From NCBI RefSeq assembly GCF_027172205.1, contig NC_070615.1, positions 44,128,501 to 44,192,500 on the forward strand: 64,000 nt of DNA, given 5' to 3'. The notes beneath the pieces were generated by a model, which was not told where the DNA came from, did no database searches, and worked only from the letters and a program-made list of their open reading frames with translations. The DNA comes from Podarcis raffonei. Its lineage: Eukaryota > Chordata > Lepidosauria > Squamata > Lacertidae. Positions 20,701 through 53,089 of the stretch are shown one piece after another; position 1 is the stretch's first letter, and every line of letters starts with the position of its first letter. A program made the position numbers and the translations under genes.

Positions 20701-23700
20701 AAACGCCGTTTACCTTCCCACTGGAGCGGTGCCTATTTATCTACTTGCACTTTGATGTGTTTTCAAACTGCTAGGTTGGCAGGAGCAGGGACCGAGCAAC
20801 GGGAGCTCACCCCATCGCGGGGATTCAAACCGCCAACCTTCTGATCAGCAAGTCCTAGACTCTGTGGTTTAACCCACAGCGCCACCCACGTCCCCTTATA
20901 GAGACTCCTTACACTGTGTTTAAAACCAAAATGGCATTTGGGTAGAAACTGTTTCTCTAGTCCTAGTTTTTATAACCCTGTACCTTCTTCCAGAAGGCAG
21001 AAGCTGAAAGAGATCATTTCTGGGGTGCGCACTATCCTGCACTATCTCTACAGCTTTCTTATGGCACTTGGAAGCATAGATTTGATCCAAGGTGGGAAGA
21101 GTGCACCCAATTATTCTCTCCGAAGTCTTTACAACTCTGGACAGCATTGTTTTTTCCCTGACCGTGCAGCTCCCAAACCACAGACACAGACCATAAGTTA
21201 ATACACTCTCCACAGTGCAATGGTAAAATGCCAACAGGTCCTTTGAGAGGTCTTGTATCCAGGGTTGGCTGGTGCTAAGGGTTGGCAGGGTTAGGCACCT
21301 GTCAATCATCATCATCATCCCTGCCTGTGCAATGGACGCTCCCACCCAGCATAGCTTGCCCCCCACCAGCCAGCAAAGATGGACCCAGAACCAAATGGAC
21401 GATTGCTATTTTTTTCTATTTGTCACCCGTACCGAGGTCAGGATGACACCGCGGCACGCTTTGTTGTTCTCCAGCTTTTCCAGGCTTATGGAAAGCTCCG
21501 TCAGAAACTCCAAGCTAAAGCTGTTCACCGGCGGGCTCTTCATCTTCATCACTGCTACCCCTGAATGAGAAATACAGGGAAACAAGAGTTGCTGCCAGAG
21601 ATTAGGAAGTCCACCTACCTCAGTGTTGTCTACACTGACCAACAGCTGCTCTCCCGGGTTTTTGGACCAATTCACAAAGGATGGATCTATTATTGCTTCC
21701 CAGCCGTGACAGCTAAAGAGAACCTGCATGTGGTTCAAGAGAGCCAGTGTGGTGTAGTGGTTAAGAGCGGTGGACTCGTAATCTGGTGAACCGGGTTCAC
21801 TTCCCCGCTCCTCCACATGCAGCTGCTGGGAGACCTTGGGCCAGTCACACTTCTCTGAAGTCTCTCAGCCCCGCTCACCTCACAGAGTGTTTGTTGTGGG
21901 GAAGGAAGGGAAAGGAGAATTTTAGCCGCTTTGAGACTTCTTAGGGTAGTGATAAAGCGGGATATCGAATCCAAACTCTTCTTAAGTGCAGAAGCAATAT
22001 ACCTATGAAATGCTGTGTGCTGGGAGCCAACACAACCTCTCCCAAAGAATCCTGGGAACTGTAGTTTGCGAAGGGTGCTGGGGCTTGCGGCTCCATGAGG
22101 GGTAAAACTGCAGTTCCCAGGATTCTTTGCGGGAAGCCATGTGCATTAAATGTATAGTGTGTACGCCACCATTCCTTCAAAGAACCACACAAAAGGATGT
22201 GGATAGCTCAGTTGGTTAGTGTGTGGTGTTGATAACGCCACAGTTGCAGGTTTGATCCCCATAAGGGACAGTTGCATATTCCTGCCTTGCAGAGGGTTGG
22301 ACTAGATGATCCTCAGGGGCCCGTCCAACTCTACATTTCTATGATTCCTATGAAATGCGAGCCTGAGGGGGTTTACCTGTGCCCTCATCCAGTTCCACCA
22401 GGATCTTGTTGTTGCTGAACGACCTCCTCTGGACAGCAGGGCATCTGAGTCTCTGGGCGGCAGCTCGGCTATGTTGAAACGGAAGTAAAGAACCTGGGGG
22501 GGGAATCCAAATATTACCAGCTTGTCGTTGCCCAGGAGAGTGGCAGCTCAGCAGCTGAGAGCCCACTGCCTTGGGATGAAATGAATCAACATTTTAGGAA
22601 AGGAATCCTTGCCTTTTTTAATCTTTCTGTTGCTCCTCCTCTCATAAACAGCTTTTCAAACTTCCTTTCAGAAGTGGCTTTCTACATAGTTCAGGCTGCT
22701 GCTGAAGAAACGAAGGCACGCTTTAATTTTAAAGCACATCCAAATAACGTTCCTTCCCTCAAAGAATTCTGGGCACTGTAGTTTACTCCTCAGAGTTCCA
22801 ATTCCCAGCAACCGTTAACAAACTACAGTGCCCAGAATTCTCTGAAAGGAGGAATGTGTTTCAAATGTGCTTTAAATGTATATTGTGTACCTGGTCTTTT
22901 GCTTTGTATTTATGTATTTAAGACCCCCTAGATGGGTTTTCCTTTTGTAACATTGAATTTATACTGTATTGTTTATTTTTTGTTATTCAGAATTTACTGA
23001 CATGTTCTGTATTTTGTAGACATGCAGATCACAATTTCCAACAACAATGCGTTGACAGGAAGTTGTTTTCTAAACAAGTGTTCACATAATGAACTGACAA
23101 TTTCCATGGATTGCTGCTGAACACAGAATTGTGACCCCAACACGGCAAAAGAAACCAGGAAAACCCTCTGAAACAATGAAAAATGCCCTCGTCTCTCCCT
23201 TCTTCCAACCATGGTTTCTGGTGAATCGGCTGCTGCAGACCAGCAAAACACAAACAGCAAGGCTTGTTTAAGGCTGCTTATTTGTTACAGAACTACACAC
23301 AGGTTTGGCTGCTTTGATATTAGAGGTCTCTGAACAACTCTGAACCTGTTCCGGTACTTCTGGGTTTTGGCGGTCCGCAACCCGAAAAAACACAGCCTGA
23401 AGTATGACTGTACATGGAAGGGGTAGTACCTCTGGTGGAGGACATGTCATGATCCTTCTGGGGGTAGTTTGTCCATCTTTGGCCCCCACCCTGCACTCAG
23501 CTCTCAGCTGTGGCTCCTAGAAGCTGTCAGCATGCGACAGCGGCCACAATCCCAGGAACGGCTTCGACTGACCAGCTAAACCAGGTGAGGTGAGCCCAAA
23601 CCCTCGGTGAGTGTGGCATGAACATATGAGAGTGCTGGAGGTGAAATAGTTAAATAAGTTACCCAATCAGAACCCAGGGGGGTGGAGTCAGAGGGACTAT

Positions 23701-25369
23701 AAAACCAGCTCTGGGAGCGCAATCATTGGGAGTTGGGTGGAAGAGTCTATGAGGAGGTTCAGTTAGTGTAGCGAAAGAAGCTGAGTCAGGAACAGTTAGG
23801 GGCTTGGAAGACAAGTAAATATCTGAGAGGTGGTTTAGTGAGTGAGAGCAGGTAGCGGAAGTTATAGGTCTGGACAGGCACCCCATGAATGTAACTGACC
23901 GATACCGTTTATGAAACTTGTTAAACTGCAATAAATAAAAAGAAGTTTATGTTCCAATTTAACCCTGACTGGACGCAGTATTGTACCAGGTAGGGCCTGG
24001 GTGGTGGCAGCGAGAAATAAAGTGGTGGCACAGGGATCAATAGACAGTGAAACGTTCCGGGGACCCTGTGTGATCACCACAGTAGGTTCGCCACTTCCCC
24101 TGTGTGTGAAGACAAACTCCAGCAGATTGAGAAGACCAAAAGTGGGTCCAGCGGTCAAGAAGGCCGTTCCTGCACATGCCATAGAAGGGAAGTGAGTGGC
24201 AGATGGGGCTCACCCACCTAGGAAAACTCTGATCCTAAACCTTTGCTGCCTTGTGGGGTATCTTGGGGGGGGTAAGAAAAGGCTAAGGAGTAAACCCTAC
24301 ACAAATCTGGAGTCCCTATGGTGGTTGCAGGCCTCCTTCCAGCAATTCCTGCAGCCAAGCTGGTGCTAAACGTCTTGCTCTGCTTTCCTTTGGACCACAT
24401 CGGCGATGCTGAGAGGGGGATCTTGTCCTCTGGCCAGCCCAGGACCCCCATACACACTCCCAGTCACACTCCATTGTCTCTAGAGACAGGCAGATGCCAA
24501 AATCAAAGCACAGTACAGATGGGGGCCTTACTTCCAAGTAAGAACACACGGAAGGGGCTGTGCCTCAGATCAGATGTCCCTGATCCCAGGCAAAACGCCC
24601 CTTCCCTTAAAATCCGCTTTAAATTGTTTTCTCACTGGGTCCCTTGCTGCGAGGAGCCAAGTCACAGGGAACCAGGCAGAGGGCCTGTGGAACACCCTCC
24701 CACCAGATGTCAAAGAGAAAAACAACTACCAGACTTTTAGAAGACATCTGACGGCAGCCCTGTTTAGGGAAGCGTTTCATGTTTAACTGACCATTTTTAA
24801 TATTCTGTTGGAAGCCGCCCGGAGTGGCTGGGGAAACCCAGCCAGATGGGCGGGGTATAAATAATAAATTATTATTACTATTACTATTATTATTATTATT
24901 ATTATTATTCGGATGCGAGTGCTGCTTTGCACGGGTTTTGGAAAAAAACTTTTAATGGGGTTGTCCTGCTGATTTCAGAGCAGACTTTGATGTTAAATAT
25001 TTAGGAAGGAAACGGAGAAAATACGTTGCAATCCTTTGAGACGCTCCCCTAAGTTTCGCTGAACTAAGGGGCACTTGCTCCCGAGTAGATAAGGCTGCCT
25101 GTTGGCCTTCCGAGCAGGCCTGAGGCCCAGCAATGGTCTCAAAGTCACCCTTGCCAAGGTGGGCTGGAAGGGGAGCAGAACGGGGAGCAACCCCCCCAAC
25201 CCGCCCACTTCGCGCCCCTCGATGCAGCGGATGCAGCCGCAAAGCCGGCGCTTTGCATTCCCCGGAGCGCTTCTTGCAACGCCCCGACGGCGCGGACCAA
25301 AGCGCGCAGGATCGTACCTGAGTAGCGGAGCTGCTGCCAAGCCCGGGACACCGTCGCTGCAGCCGCCAT
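14432..25369 (-). CDS. ECI1: ECI1, mitochondrial enoyl-CoA delta isomerase 1, complete coding region in 7 exons
   Basis: Mitochondrial matrix isomerase that moves cis-3 or trans-3 double bonds of enoyl-CoA to trans-2 so unsaturated fatty acids can be beta-oxidised. Exons in transcript order: 25369-25318, 22493-22377, 21560-21433, 20235-20089, 18086-17965, 16194-16016, 14598-14432. They total 912 nt in one frame, giving 303 residues, close to about 302 in human. The N terminus (MAAAATVSRAWQQLRYS, then an Arg-rich stretch to RRSFSNN) fits a mitochondrial presequence. The crotonase core follows: GVAVMKMKSPPVNSFS, GVILTS, FSGGLDITEMC, the oxyanion-hole region SSPAGGCLMAMSCDYR, and LNETKLGI carrying the catalytic Glu. 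The C-terminal helix region ends DSIQKSLQMYMQMLKQKKA. The start codon has a strong Kozak context (A at -3, G at +4) and overlaps a YY1-type motif. Intron 4 is GC-AG; the rest are GT-AG. Convergent with DNASE1L2 and head-to-head with PARN. Confidence 0.96.
14843..15046. mobile_element. Tigger-like MITE, ECI1 intron 6
   Basis: Begins TA-CAGTCATACCTCGGG and ends AGTACCACTG. CpG-rich centre with GCGCAGAAGTGG. Confidence 0.65.
15355..15800 (+). mobile_element. Possible LTR-retroelement fossil, ECI1 intron 6
   Basis: Purine-rich stretch followed by a poly(A)-signal-like AATAAAG near 15720 and a U5-like segment. No clean terminal or target repeats seen; family not determined. Confidence 0.3.
16203..16244. 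repeat. GA microsatellite forming the pyrimidine tract of the ECI1 exon 6 acceptor
   Basis: About 21 GA units. On the ECI1 strand this is a CT run ending 8 nt before the intron's last base (CATGGCCAG then exon). Confidence 0.85.
16345..16755 (-). repeat. L2-like LINE fragment, reverse, ECI1 intron 5
   Basis: TTTATATACTGCCCTTCATC ... AGAGCATTCCAGAAACGGGG ... AGATGATGATCTCAGGGGC, parallel to 8160-8775. Confidence 0.6.
17306..17500 (-). repeat. LINE 3' end fragment, reverse, ECI1 intron 5
   Basis: TTTGCATACTGCCCTTCATC and GGGCGGTCCACAACGTAAAA. Confidence 0.5.
17558..17870 (-). repeat. L2-like LINE 3' end with two trinucleotide microsatellites, ECI1 intron 5
   Basis: ATT repeats at 17558-17601, reverse tail CCCAGCCACTCTGGGCGGC, AAT repeats at 17679-17719, then TTCAGATGTCTTCTAAAAGT and the CTGTGGAACACCC region. 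It ends 95 bp before ECI1 exon 5. Confidence 0.7.
18263..18398. mobile_element. hAT-type hairpin MITE, ECI1 intron 4
   Basis: A 136-bp near-perfect palindrome with ends CAGGCATAGGCAAAC, flanked by the 8-bp duplication ACTTAGAT (18255-18262, 18399-18406), diagnostic of hAT. Centre contains CCCATCATCCCTAGC. Confidence 0.85.
19112..19676. mobile_element. TA-flanked TIR element with four internal hairpins, ECI1 intron 4
   Basis: Ends CCGTATTTTTCGCTCTATAG / CTATAGAGCGAAAAATACGG with TA on both sides. Inside are four successive hairpins (about 19198-19291, 19371-19461, 19456-19501, 19501-19580) built from related GC-rich sequence. Same terminal sequence as the element at 56803. Superfamily uncertain (Tc/mariner-like by its TA target). 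Confidence 0.75.
20083..20088 (-). promoter_or_regulatory. ECI1: GC-type 5' splice site of ECI1 intron 4
   Basis: On the minus strand the exon ends in the codon AAT (Asn of AAVN) and the intron begins GCAAGT. The next exon starts GGT (Gly of GSSPAGG) after a normal AG acceptor at 18087-18088. No GT donor nearby keeps the crotonase reading frame. Apart from the C at position 2, the site matches the U1-compatible consensus, as known GC-AG introns do. Confidence 0.85.
20345..21310 (-). repeat. LINE (Rex1/L2-like) C-terminal coding remnant and 3' end, split by a SINE, ECI1 intron 3
   Basis: The minus strand encodes fragments such as LTYGLCLWFGSC, RVVKTSERIIGCTLP and LFQLLPSGRRYRVIKTRTR, typical of the end of a non-LTR reverse transcriptase ORF. 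The 3' end on this strand reads CAATGACAATAAAGATT. The clade assignment is tentative. Confidence 0.7.
20539..20897 (-). repeat. Sauria/Squam1-type SINE, ECI1 intron 3
   Basis: Inserted in a minus-strand LINE (20345-21310). Target duplication ATAGAGACTCCTTA at 20525-20538 and 20898-20911, 14 bp and perfect. Confidence 0.92.
21740..21984 (+). repeat. tRNA-derived SINE, GCCAGTGTGGTGTAGTGG family, ECI1 intron 2
   Basis: The head AGTGTGGTGTAGTGGTTAAG carries an A-box-like motif and ACCGGGTTCAC a B-box-like motif. The tail ends CGGGATATCGAATCC plus TCTT. The copy at 30391 is nearly identical. Confidence 0.8.
22030..22165. mobile_element. Palindromic MITE (AATCCTGGGAACTGTAG family), ECI1 intron 2
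   Basis: Inverted arms CAAAGAATCCTGGGAACTG and CAGTTCCCAGGATTCTTTG. Confidence 0.65.
22197..22352 (+). repeat. tRNA-derived SINE with CR1-like tail, ECI1 intron 2
   Basis: Head GTGGATAGCTCAGTTGGTTAG resembles a tRNA, the B-box is GGTTTGATCCCC, and the tail GGTTGGACTAGATGATCC matches CR1-type 3' ends. It finishes 24 bp from ECI1 exon 2. Confidence 0.7.
22740..22895. mobile_element. Palindromic MITE, ECI1 intron 1
   Basis: Arms AGAATTCTGGGCACTGTAG and CTACAGTGCCCAGAATTCT, ending in TTTAAATGTATATTGTGT. Confidence 0.6.
23340..23409. mobile_element. Fragment of a Tigger-like MITE, ECI1 intron 1
   Basis: Only one end is visible, with CCGGTACTTCTGGGTTTTGG, CGCAACCCG and the terminal GTATGACTG-TA. 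Confidence 0.45.
23415..24215 (+). repeat. Unclassified interspersed repeat (copy A) with a solo LTR inside, ECI1 intron 1
   Basis: Shares most of its sequence with 55330-56070: GGGGTAGTACCTCTGG, GCTCCTAGAAGCTG, ACTTCCCCTG, CAAACTCCAGCAGATTGAG, GGGAAGTGAG. I cannot name the family. Confidence 0.65.
23612..24081 (+). mobile_element. Solo LTR (about 470 bp) in the unclassified repeat, ECI1 intron 1
   Basis: Fossil LTR running TGTGGCATGA ... CACCACA, with a TATA box (ACTATAAAACC near 23700) and a poly(A) region (AATAAATAAAAAG near 23930). It is absent from the sister repeat at 55721-56070. Flanks GTGAG / GTAGG may be a decayed 5-bp target duplication. No internal region remains; family probably ERV- or Gypsy-like. 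Confidence 0.65.
24580..24909 (+). repeat. L2-like LINE 3' end with ATT microsatellite, ECI1 intron 1
   Basis: GTCACAGGGAACCAGGCAGA, AGACTTTTAGAAGACATCTG, GCCGCCCGGAGTGGCTGG, then ATT repeats. Confidence 0.7.
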
Positions 25370-25680
25370 GTTGCACGGGAGGCAGGAGCAAGAGGCGGAG
25401 GCGGAGGAGGATTGGCCCAGCGTGTCGAGGCCGAGATCCGCCCCGGTCGCGCCCCTCCGACGGCTTCTCTGCCTGCCCACCCGGAGGAGCTAGCGGAATC
25501 CCTCCACGAGGATTAGCCTCTGGCCCGGGGCACGACTGCGCGGTATCCTTGGTTGCGCGTTTACTCGCGACTAAAGCCGCGCCGAGTCGCACCCGAGGAT
25601 GTTGCCTGACCGTGCTTGTCGTCGGGCTGCAAGATCGCCCGCGTGGCAGGGAGTTCCGTAGATAGAAGCGTCTTTTGGGG
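25180..25680. promoter_or_regulatory. CpG-rich region over ECI1 exon 1 (ECI1 promoter side)
   Basis: GC-rich DNA with many CpG dinucleotides surrounds the ECI1 start codon and first donor. It is probably the ECI1 half of a promoter shared with PARN. An AT-rich stretch carrying an old LINE fragment (about 25780-25880) separates it from the PARN-side CpG cluster. Confidence 0.6.
25362..25373 (+). promoter_or_regulatory. YY1-type motif overlapping the ECI1 start codon
   Basis: GCCGCCATGTTG on the plus strand (CAACATGGCGGC on the coding strand) matches the YY1 consensus. YY1 sites often sit just downstream of the start site of TATA-less housekeeping promoters and overlap the ATG, so ECI1 transcription probably starts shortly upstream of 25369 on the minus strand. 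Confidence 0.55.
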
Positions 25681-25779
25681 ATGGAAGGATGGCATCCGCC
25701 TGGCCTTGCCTTGCTCCACGCTTGTGGCAGCCCAGGAAGGAAATGGCCGCGGGATGCCCGAACATTTTACTTATTTTAC

Positions 25780-25880
25780 CATTTAGTATTTATTTCTAAC
25801 AAGCGCCTGAAATCATACCCCGCTTTTCGCCTGTGTCTCAAGGTGGCTTACAAAAGTTATAAAAAATAAAGCACCCAATG
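25780..25880 (-). repeat. Old LINE 3' fragment between ECI1 and PARN
   Basis: CGCTTTTCGCCTGTGTCTCA, AGGTGGCTTACAAAAG and AATAAAGCACCCAATGCATA resemble LINE/SINE tails. It sits in the AT-rich middle of the shared promoter interval. Confidence 0.4.
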
Positions 25881-26425
25881 CATAGAATTTAAAACGTCGG
25901 AAAACGAAGAGCGTTCGTGATATGTTTTTAATTACATTTTTGAAACCTCTCTTGTAAACTTTGCTGCACGCCGCCCTGGTATATTTTACACAAGGGGAGG
26001 TCTATAGATATATAGATCCAAGAAGAGCACTCGTGGTGCAAAGACCTCCTGAAATAAAACTGGTTTTGACCTCGACGCCGGAAACTTTGCAAGGGACGGT
26101 GCCATGCCTGTTCTCTCCCATAGGATCGGGGCCCCTTTACACTGAAGGCGCCTCGACCCCCGAGTCCTGCTTCTAATCCACTAACACTGGAGCATCGGGG
26201 AATTTTTAATTTGCATTTTTAAACCCTGAATCCGCTCCTGCACACGCGGAGCGCGTACATTAACTTTCCTGTGCACGTTTCGGACCAGGCGGTGCACAAA
26301 AACCTGGGGCGCCTTTACCTCTCAGGATGCCAAGATTCTCTTGCAAACCCATCAAATCAGGGCAGAAAGGGGAAGGGCGGCGGAGAGGCTTCAGGGGACT
26401 CCGCTGGGCATGCGCGAGGCGGTTT

Positions 26426-26437
26426 TGCGCACGCGCC
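26426..26437. promoter_or_regulatory. NRF-1-like site
   Basis: TGCGCACGCGCC matches the palindromic NRF-1 consensus except at the last base. NRF-1 controls many nuclear genes for mitochondrial proteins, which would suit ECI1 if the promoter works in both directions. That link is inference. Confidence 0.45.
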
Positions 26438-26489
26438 TGGGGAAGCAGCCTTCGAACTGCCCGCTTCTTCCCGGGAGAGGGGGTGTGGT

Positions 26490-26495
26490 CACGTG
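26490..26495. promoter_or_regulatory. E-box CACGTG
   Basis: Canonical CACGTG in a CpG-rich context (GGTCACGTGGGC), a possible USF/MYC/TFE-type site in the PARN-ECI1 interval. Confidence 0.35.
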
Positions 26496-26557
26496 GGCCG
26501 CGTCACGCTCTCGGGCCAGAGGGGAGGGAGGGGGGGTCGCCGGAGTGGGGTTTGTTT

Positions 26558-26566
26558 CCGGAAGTG
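26558..26566 (+). promoter_or_regulatory. ETS/GABPA site upstream of PARN
   Basis: CCGGAAGTG is a perfect ETS-family core, typical of housekeeping promoters near the start of transcription. It lies 112 bp before the PARN ATG. Confidence 0.5.
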
Positions 26567-26677
26567 CCCGCGCTTCTGCTGGGCCTGAGCCGAGGCCTGA
26601 CCCGGCCCGCGGCTCTCGCTGCTGCTACTGTTGCTACTGCTGTCGCTGAAGCCGGAGCCGGCCAGCCAGCCGCAGGG

Positions 26678-49461
<22,784 letters not shown>

Positions 49462-49851
49462 TAACCGATAGGAGGTTACATGAGAGGGGTTCTTTTATCT
49501 ATAGCCCCTTTTAGAGCAGTTTTTGCTCGCCAATTGCCGCCTGCTATTGAGTTCTTTGTGACCTCGGTTGGTTTTCTTGTTTCCTGCTAGTTCTTCTGAG
49601 GGATTGATCTCAGAGACTTGTATAGCGAGGAGAGGGGAACTGTGAGCCCCCAGATGTGGTTGGATAACATCAGCCTTTGCCATTGTGGCCCCGTGAGTTG
49701 GCAGTCACAACACCTTGAAGGCTGCAGTTTCTCCATGCCTGTTGTATAGTTGCCTAAAGATTGTGAACTTGTGGTGAAATGGACACATAACCAAAGGAAG
49801 GGCTCCCTGCTCACTTGCTGCTATTATTTACTTACTTACTTACTTACTTAA

Positions 49852-50196
49852 AGATAAAGGGAGGTCCAGTCGTGACCGACTCTGGGGTTGCGCGCTCATC
49901 TCGCTCTATAGGCCAAGGGAGCCAGCGTTTGTCCGCAGACAGCTTCCGGGTCAGGTGACCAGCATGACTAAGCCGTTTCTGTCGAACCAGAGCAGCGCAC
50001 GGAAACACCATTTACCTTCCCGCCAGAGCGGTACCTATTTATCTACTTGCACTTTGACGTGCTTTCAAACTGCTAGGTTGGCAGGAGCAGAGACGAGCAA
50101 CTGGAGCTCACCCCGTCGCGGGGATTCGAACCGCCGACCTTCTGATCGGCAAGCCCTAGGCTCTGTGGTTTAACCCACAGCACCACCCGCGTCCCT
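49852..50196 (-). repeat. Sauria/Squam1-type SINE in a CTTA microsatellite
   Basis: Reverse copy with ACTT repeats on both sides (49827-49850 and 50197-50213), so it inserted into an existing tetranucleotide run in PARN intron 21. Confidence 0.88.
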
Positions 50197-50229
50197 CACT
50201 TACTTACTTACTTGCAAAAATATTGGTGG

Positions 50230-50870
50230 TATTATTATTATTACCCTGCTTTTTCCCTGACAGGACTCAAGGCAACTTACAGATAAAAATAAGAACAGCT
50301 AAAAAAAACCTAAGCATTGATAAAGTGATAGCTATATACATATCTAAAAATCTATTAAATCCATACCAGTAATTGCAATAAAAACAGCGTAGCAGCAGCC
50401 CTCTCATTAAAAAGCAGCCCATTCCCCAAAAAGCCTATTGGAACAGGAATCTGCACCGCCTTTAGTGCTGGGAAAAAATATCAGCATAAAATCCAATGGT
50501 AAAATTACATTTATAAAAACGAATGCAAAAGGCGTTGCAAATTGGTCGATCAGCTTAATTTACTAACACAGCTGGATCATCAGGTAACATCTGGGAGAAC
50601 AGATGGTGTTTAAGCAGACGTATAAATGCTAATACTTCCTGGAAGCGCATTCCAAGGGGCAGGGGCCGCTATGCTAAAGGCCCTACTTTTTGTGGACATA
50701 AAAGTTTGGACTGCTGTCTCTCCTGAGGTTTAAAGTGACTGGGAAGAGGTATAGAAGTTCAGGCATTCCCAGAGGTAACCTGGTCCCAGATTGTTCATCA
50801 TTTTACAAAGCTAATAGCAAGACCTTAAAACAGGGCCTGGTAGCATAATAGCAGCCAGTGATTAGCCCTG
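50230..50870 (-). repeat. LINE fragment, reverse, PARN intron 21
   Basis: Begins with TTACCCTGCTTTTTCCCTG and ACTTACAGATAAAAAT; further right GGAAGCGCATTCCAAGGGGC matches the L2-like segment at 8580 and 16595. Confidence 0.5.
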
Positions 50871-51209
50871 ATGAAAGACGACAAGTGAACTGCTTAATAT
50901 TACTGTTCTGCTTAATAAGCAGTTGCGTCTGATTTTCTCAGTCGCTGGTAGGTTTATAAGTGCCAGGTTGCAGCAGTTGCCAGATGGTGGCTGAGGAAGA
51001 GAGAGGAGGCTGGTGACTTTGGGAAGAAGCACCAGACAAGTGAAAGGAAAAAAGGAGTTGAATTGTGATGGAGAAGGTTGCTTTTCCTACTGTCCCTGAT
51101 CATTGTCTGTGCTGGCTGGGACTGATGGGAGTCCCTCTAGGGAGGGAGTGGGGCACCAGGCTGGGTTCGACTTTGCACTAAGAGTAGGGTCATGTGGAAG
51201 ATGGAGCAA

Positions 51210-51440
51210 ACTTGTTTTCTGCTGCTCCAAATTAAAAGGAGATTCTGACTAAACCTTGGGAAGAACTTCCTGATAGCTAGAGCCATTTAACAGTGGAGCG
51301 GACTATCTCAGAAGGCGGTGGAGGTTTTTAAAGCAGACGTTGGATGGCCATCTGTCATAGATTATTTAATTGTGATTCCTGTAACGGACTTAATTGTGAT
51401 TCCTTTATTGGGGTCCCTCCCACCTCTACAATTCTATGAT
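51210..51440 (+). repeat. CR1 LINE 3' end, PARN intron 21
   Basis: GGTGGAGGTTTTTAAAGCAG, GGATGGCCATCTGTCATAG and the terminal ACAATTCTATGATTTTATGG. A 22-bp tandem duplication around TTAATTGTGATTCCT occurs at 51366-51405. Confidence 0.65.
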
Positions 51441-51636
51441 TTTATGGGTTCGCGCAGTCGTGAAGCTGCCTCCCTCTCAGCTGTTGTGAGAATAAAGTTG
51501 CGTTGCATGGTAGTGGTAGGGGAGGAGTCATGCATGCTGCCCTGAGCTCCTCTAGAGGATGGGCAGGGAAAAAAGGCAATTGACGAGCACACATGGAACT
51601 GCGTCTGGAATCCTGAGGCTTGAAGTGTTGTCTGCA

Positions 51637-51812
51637 AAGGCCCACAGCTCAGTGACAAGCCTTGCATGCTTCAGAAGGACCCAGGTTCAACCCCTGCAGG
51701 GGAAAGCTCCTGCCTGAACCCCTGGAGAACCACTGAGAGTCAGGAGTCGACAATACTGAGCTGAGCTGGATGAGCTGGTGCGACTCAGTGTAAGACAGCT
51801 CCCTCTGTGCTG
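51637..51812 (+). repeat. tRNA-derived SINE, GGGCTGTAGCTCA family, PARN intron 21
   Basis: CACAGCTCAGTGACAAGCC head, AGGTTCAACCCC B-box, and the body ending CTCAGTGTAAGACAGCTCC. Confidence 0.7.
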
Positions 51813-52091
51813 TTGATACCCAGCTCTCTTCTATATGGGTGCCTAGGGGGCAGTGGAGGACAGGCTAGAGATGGACAAAGGGAAGTTCAATCCAGACAAC
51901 ACAGACAAGTTTTATTATTATTCCTGTATTACTATTGAAAGCATTTCAGTTGGAACAAAATGAAATAAAGATAAAAAGTGCATGGAAAGAAAAAGAAAAG
52001 AAAGGTATAATATATGCAAACCACTACAATTTCATATATGCTTGTCTAGTATATAGGTATTTAAGTGTTGTTGTTGTCCAAATACATATGT

Positions 52092-52434
52092 AAAGGTAAA
52101 GGGACCCCTGACCATCAGGTCCAGTCGTGACCGACTCTGGGGTTGCAGCGCTCATCTCGCTTTATTGGCTGAGGGAGCCGGCGTACAGCTTCCGGGTCAT
52201 GTAGCCAGCATGACTAAGCCGCTTCTGGCGAACCAGAGCAGAGCATGGAAACGCCGTTTACCTTACCGCCAGAGCGGTACCTATTTATCTACTTGCACTT
52301 TGACGTGCTTTCGAATTGCTAGGTTGGCAGGAACAGGGACCGAGCAATGGGAGCTCACCCCCTCGTGGGAATTCGAACCGCCGACCTTCTAATCGGCAAG
52401 TCCTAGGCTCTGTGGTTTAACCCACAGCGCCACC
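52092..52434 (-). repeat. Sauria/Squam1-type SINE, PARN intron 21
   Basis: Full-length reverse copy with tRNA-like head at its right end. No obvious target duplication. Confidence 0.9.
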
Positions 52435-52654
52435 CTTCGAGGGCATAGCTTGTGGGTAATGTTGGGCTAGGCACTGCTTTGCTGGCTAAGAGTGCCTTGC
52501 TCATGCTCCTTTCTACAGGGCCTGCACAACACAAATGTCCAGTCTATTGCTCCCTGCCTTAGTGGCACCATAGAATCCGCGGCCTTTGGGGTGGCTGGCT
52601 GCCTCTCTGGGTGCCCACGTTCTTTTCTCTAGCCCCACCTGCACTGTACATGTA

Positions 52655-52800
52655 AAGCAGGATCATACCACTTTAAAAGCTTTCCCCAAAGGATCCTGGG
52701 AAGTGTAGTTGGTTTAGGGCACAGAGAGTTGTTAGGAGACCCTTATTCTTCTTGCAGAACTACAATTCCCAGAGTTCCCTGGGATTGGCTATTAAACCCC
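52655..52800. mobile_element. Palindromic MITE, PARN intron 21
   Basis: Left arm GGATCCTGGGAAGTGTAG; the partner arm is the internal AACTACAATTCCCAGAGTTC. Confidence 0.5.
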
Positions 52801-52953
52801 CTTCAGTTTTGATGAGGGCAAGCTTTTTAGCTGAGAAGCAGCCAGCCAGGTGTGTATTATGGCCGATTGACCAATGGGGGGGGATACAAAATATAAAATG
52901 CAGAATTGCAACCCCAGTCCAGTTAATTATTCTTTAAAAACAACAAGCTAAGG

Positions 52954-53089
52954 CAGGCTTCTTCAACCTCAGCCCTCCAGATGTTTTGGGCCTACAACTC
53001 CCATGATCCCTAGCTAGCAGGACCAGTGGTCAGGGATGATGGGAATTGTAGTCTCAAAACATCTGGAGGGCCGAGGTTGAGGAAGCCTG
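52954..53089. mobile_element. hAT-type hairpin MITE, PARN intron 21
   Basis: Ends CAGGCTTCTTCAACCTC / GAGGTTGAGGAAGCCTG, with a perfect 8-bp duplication AGCTAAGG (52946-52953, 53090-53097). Same family as the 18263 element. Confidence 0.85.

Larger units (their letters stand above)
26380..26677 (+). promoter_or_regulatory. PARN: CpG-rich PARN promoter and 5' UTR
   Basis: This GC-rich, CpG-dense, TATA-less stretch ends at the PARN start codon, which has G at -3 and G at +4. It contains an NRF-1-like site, an E-box and a perfect ETS site, so the start of transcription is probably between about 26570 and 26650. Confidence 0.6.

Noticed and set aside
22197-22270. tRNA-like sequence with A- and B-box
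   Set aside because: It continues into a CR1-like tail and has relatives elsewhere in the window, so it is a SINE head; the same holds for 13101, 21740, 30391, 51637 and all Sauria-type heads.
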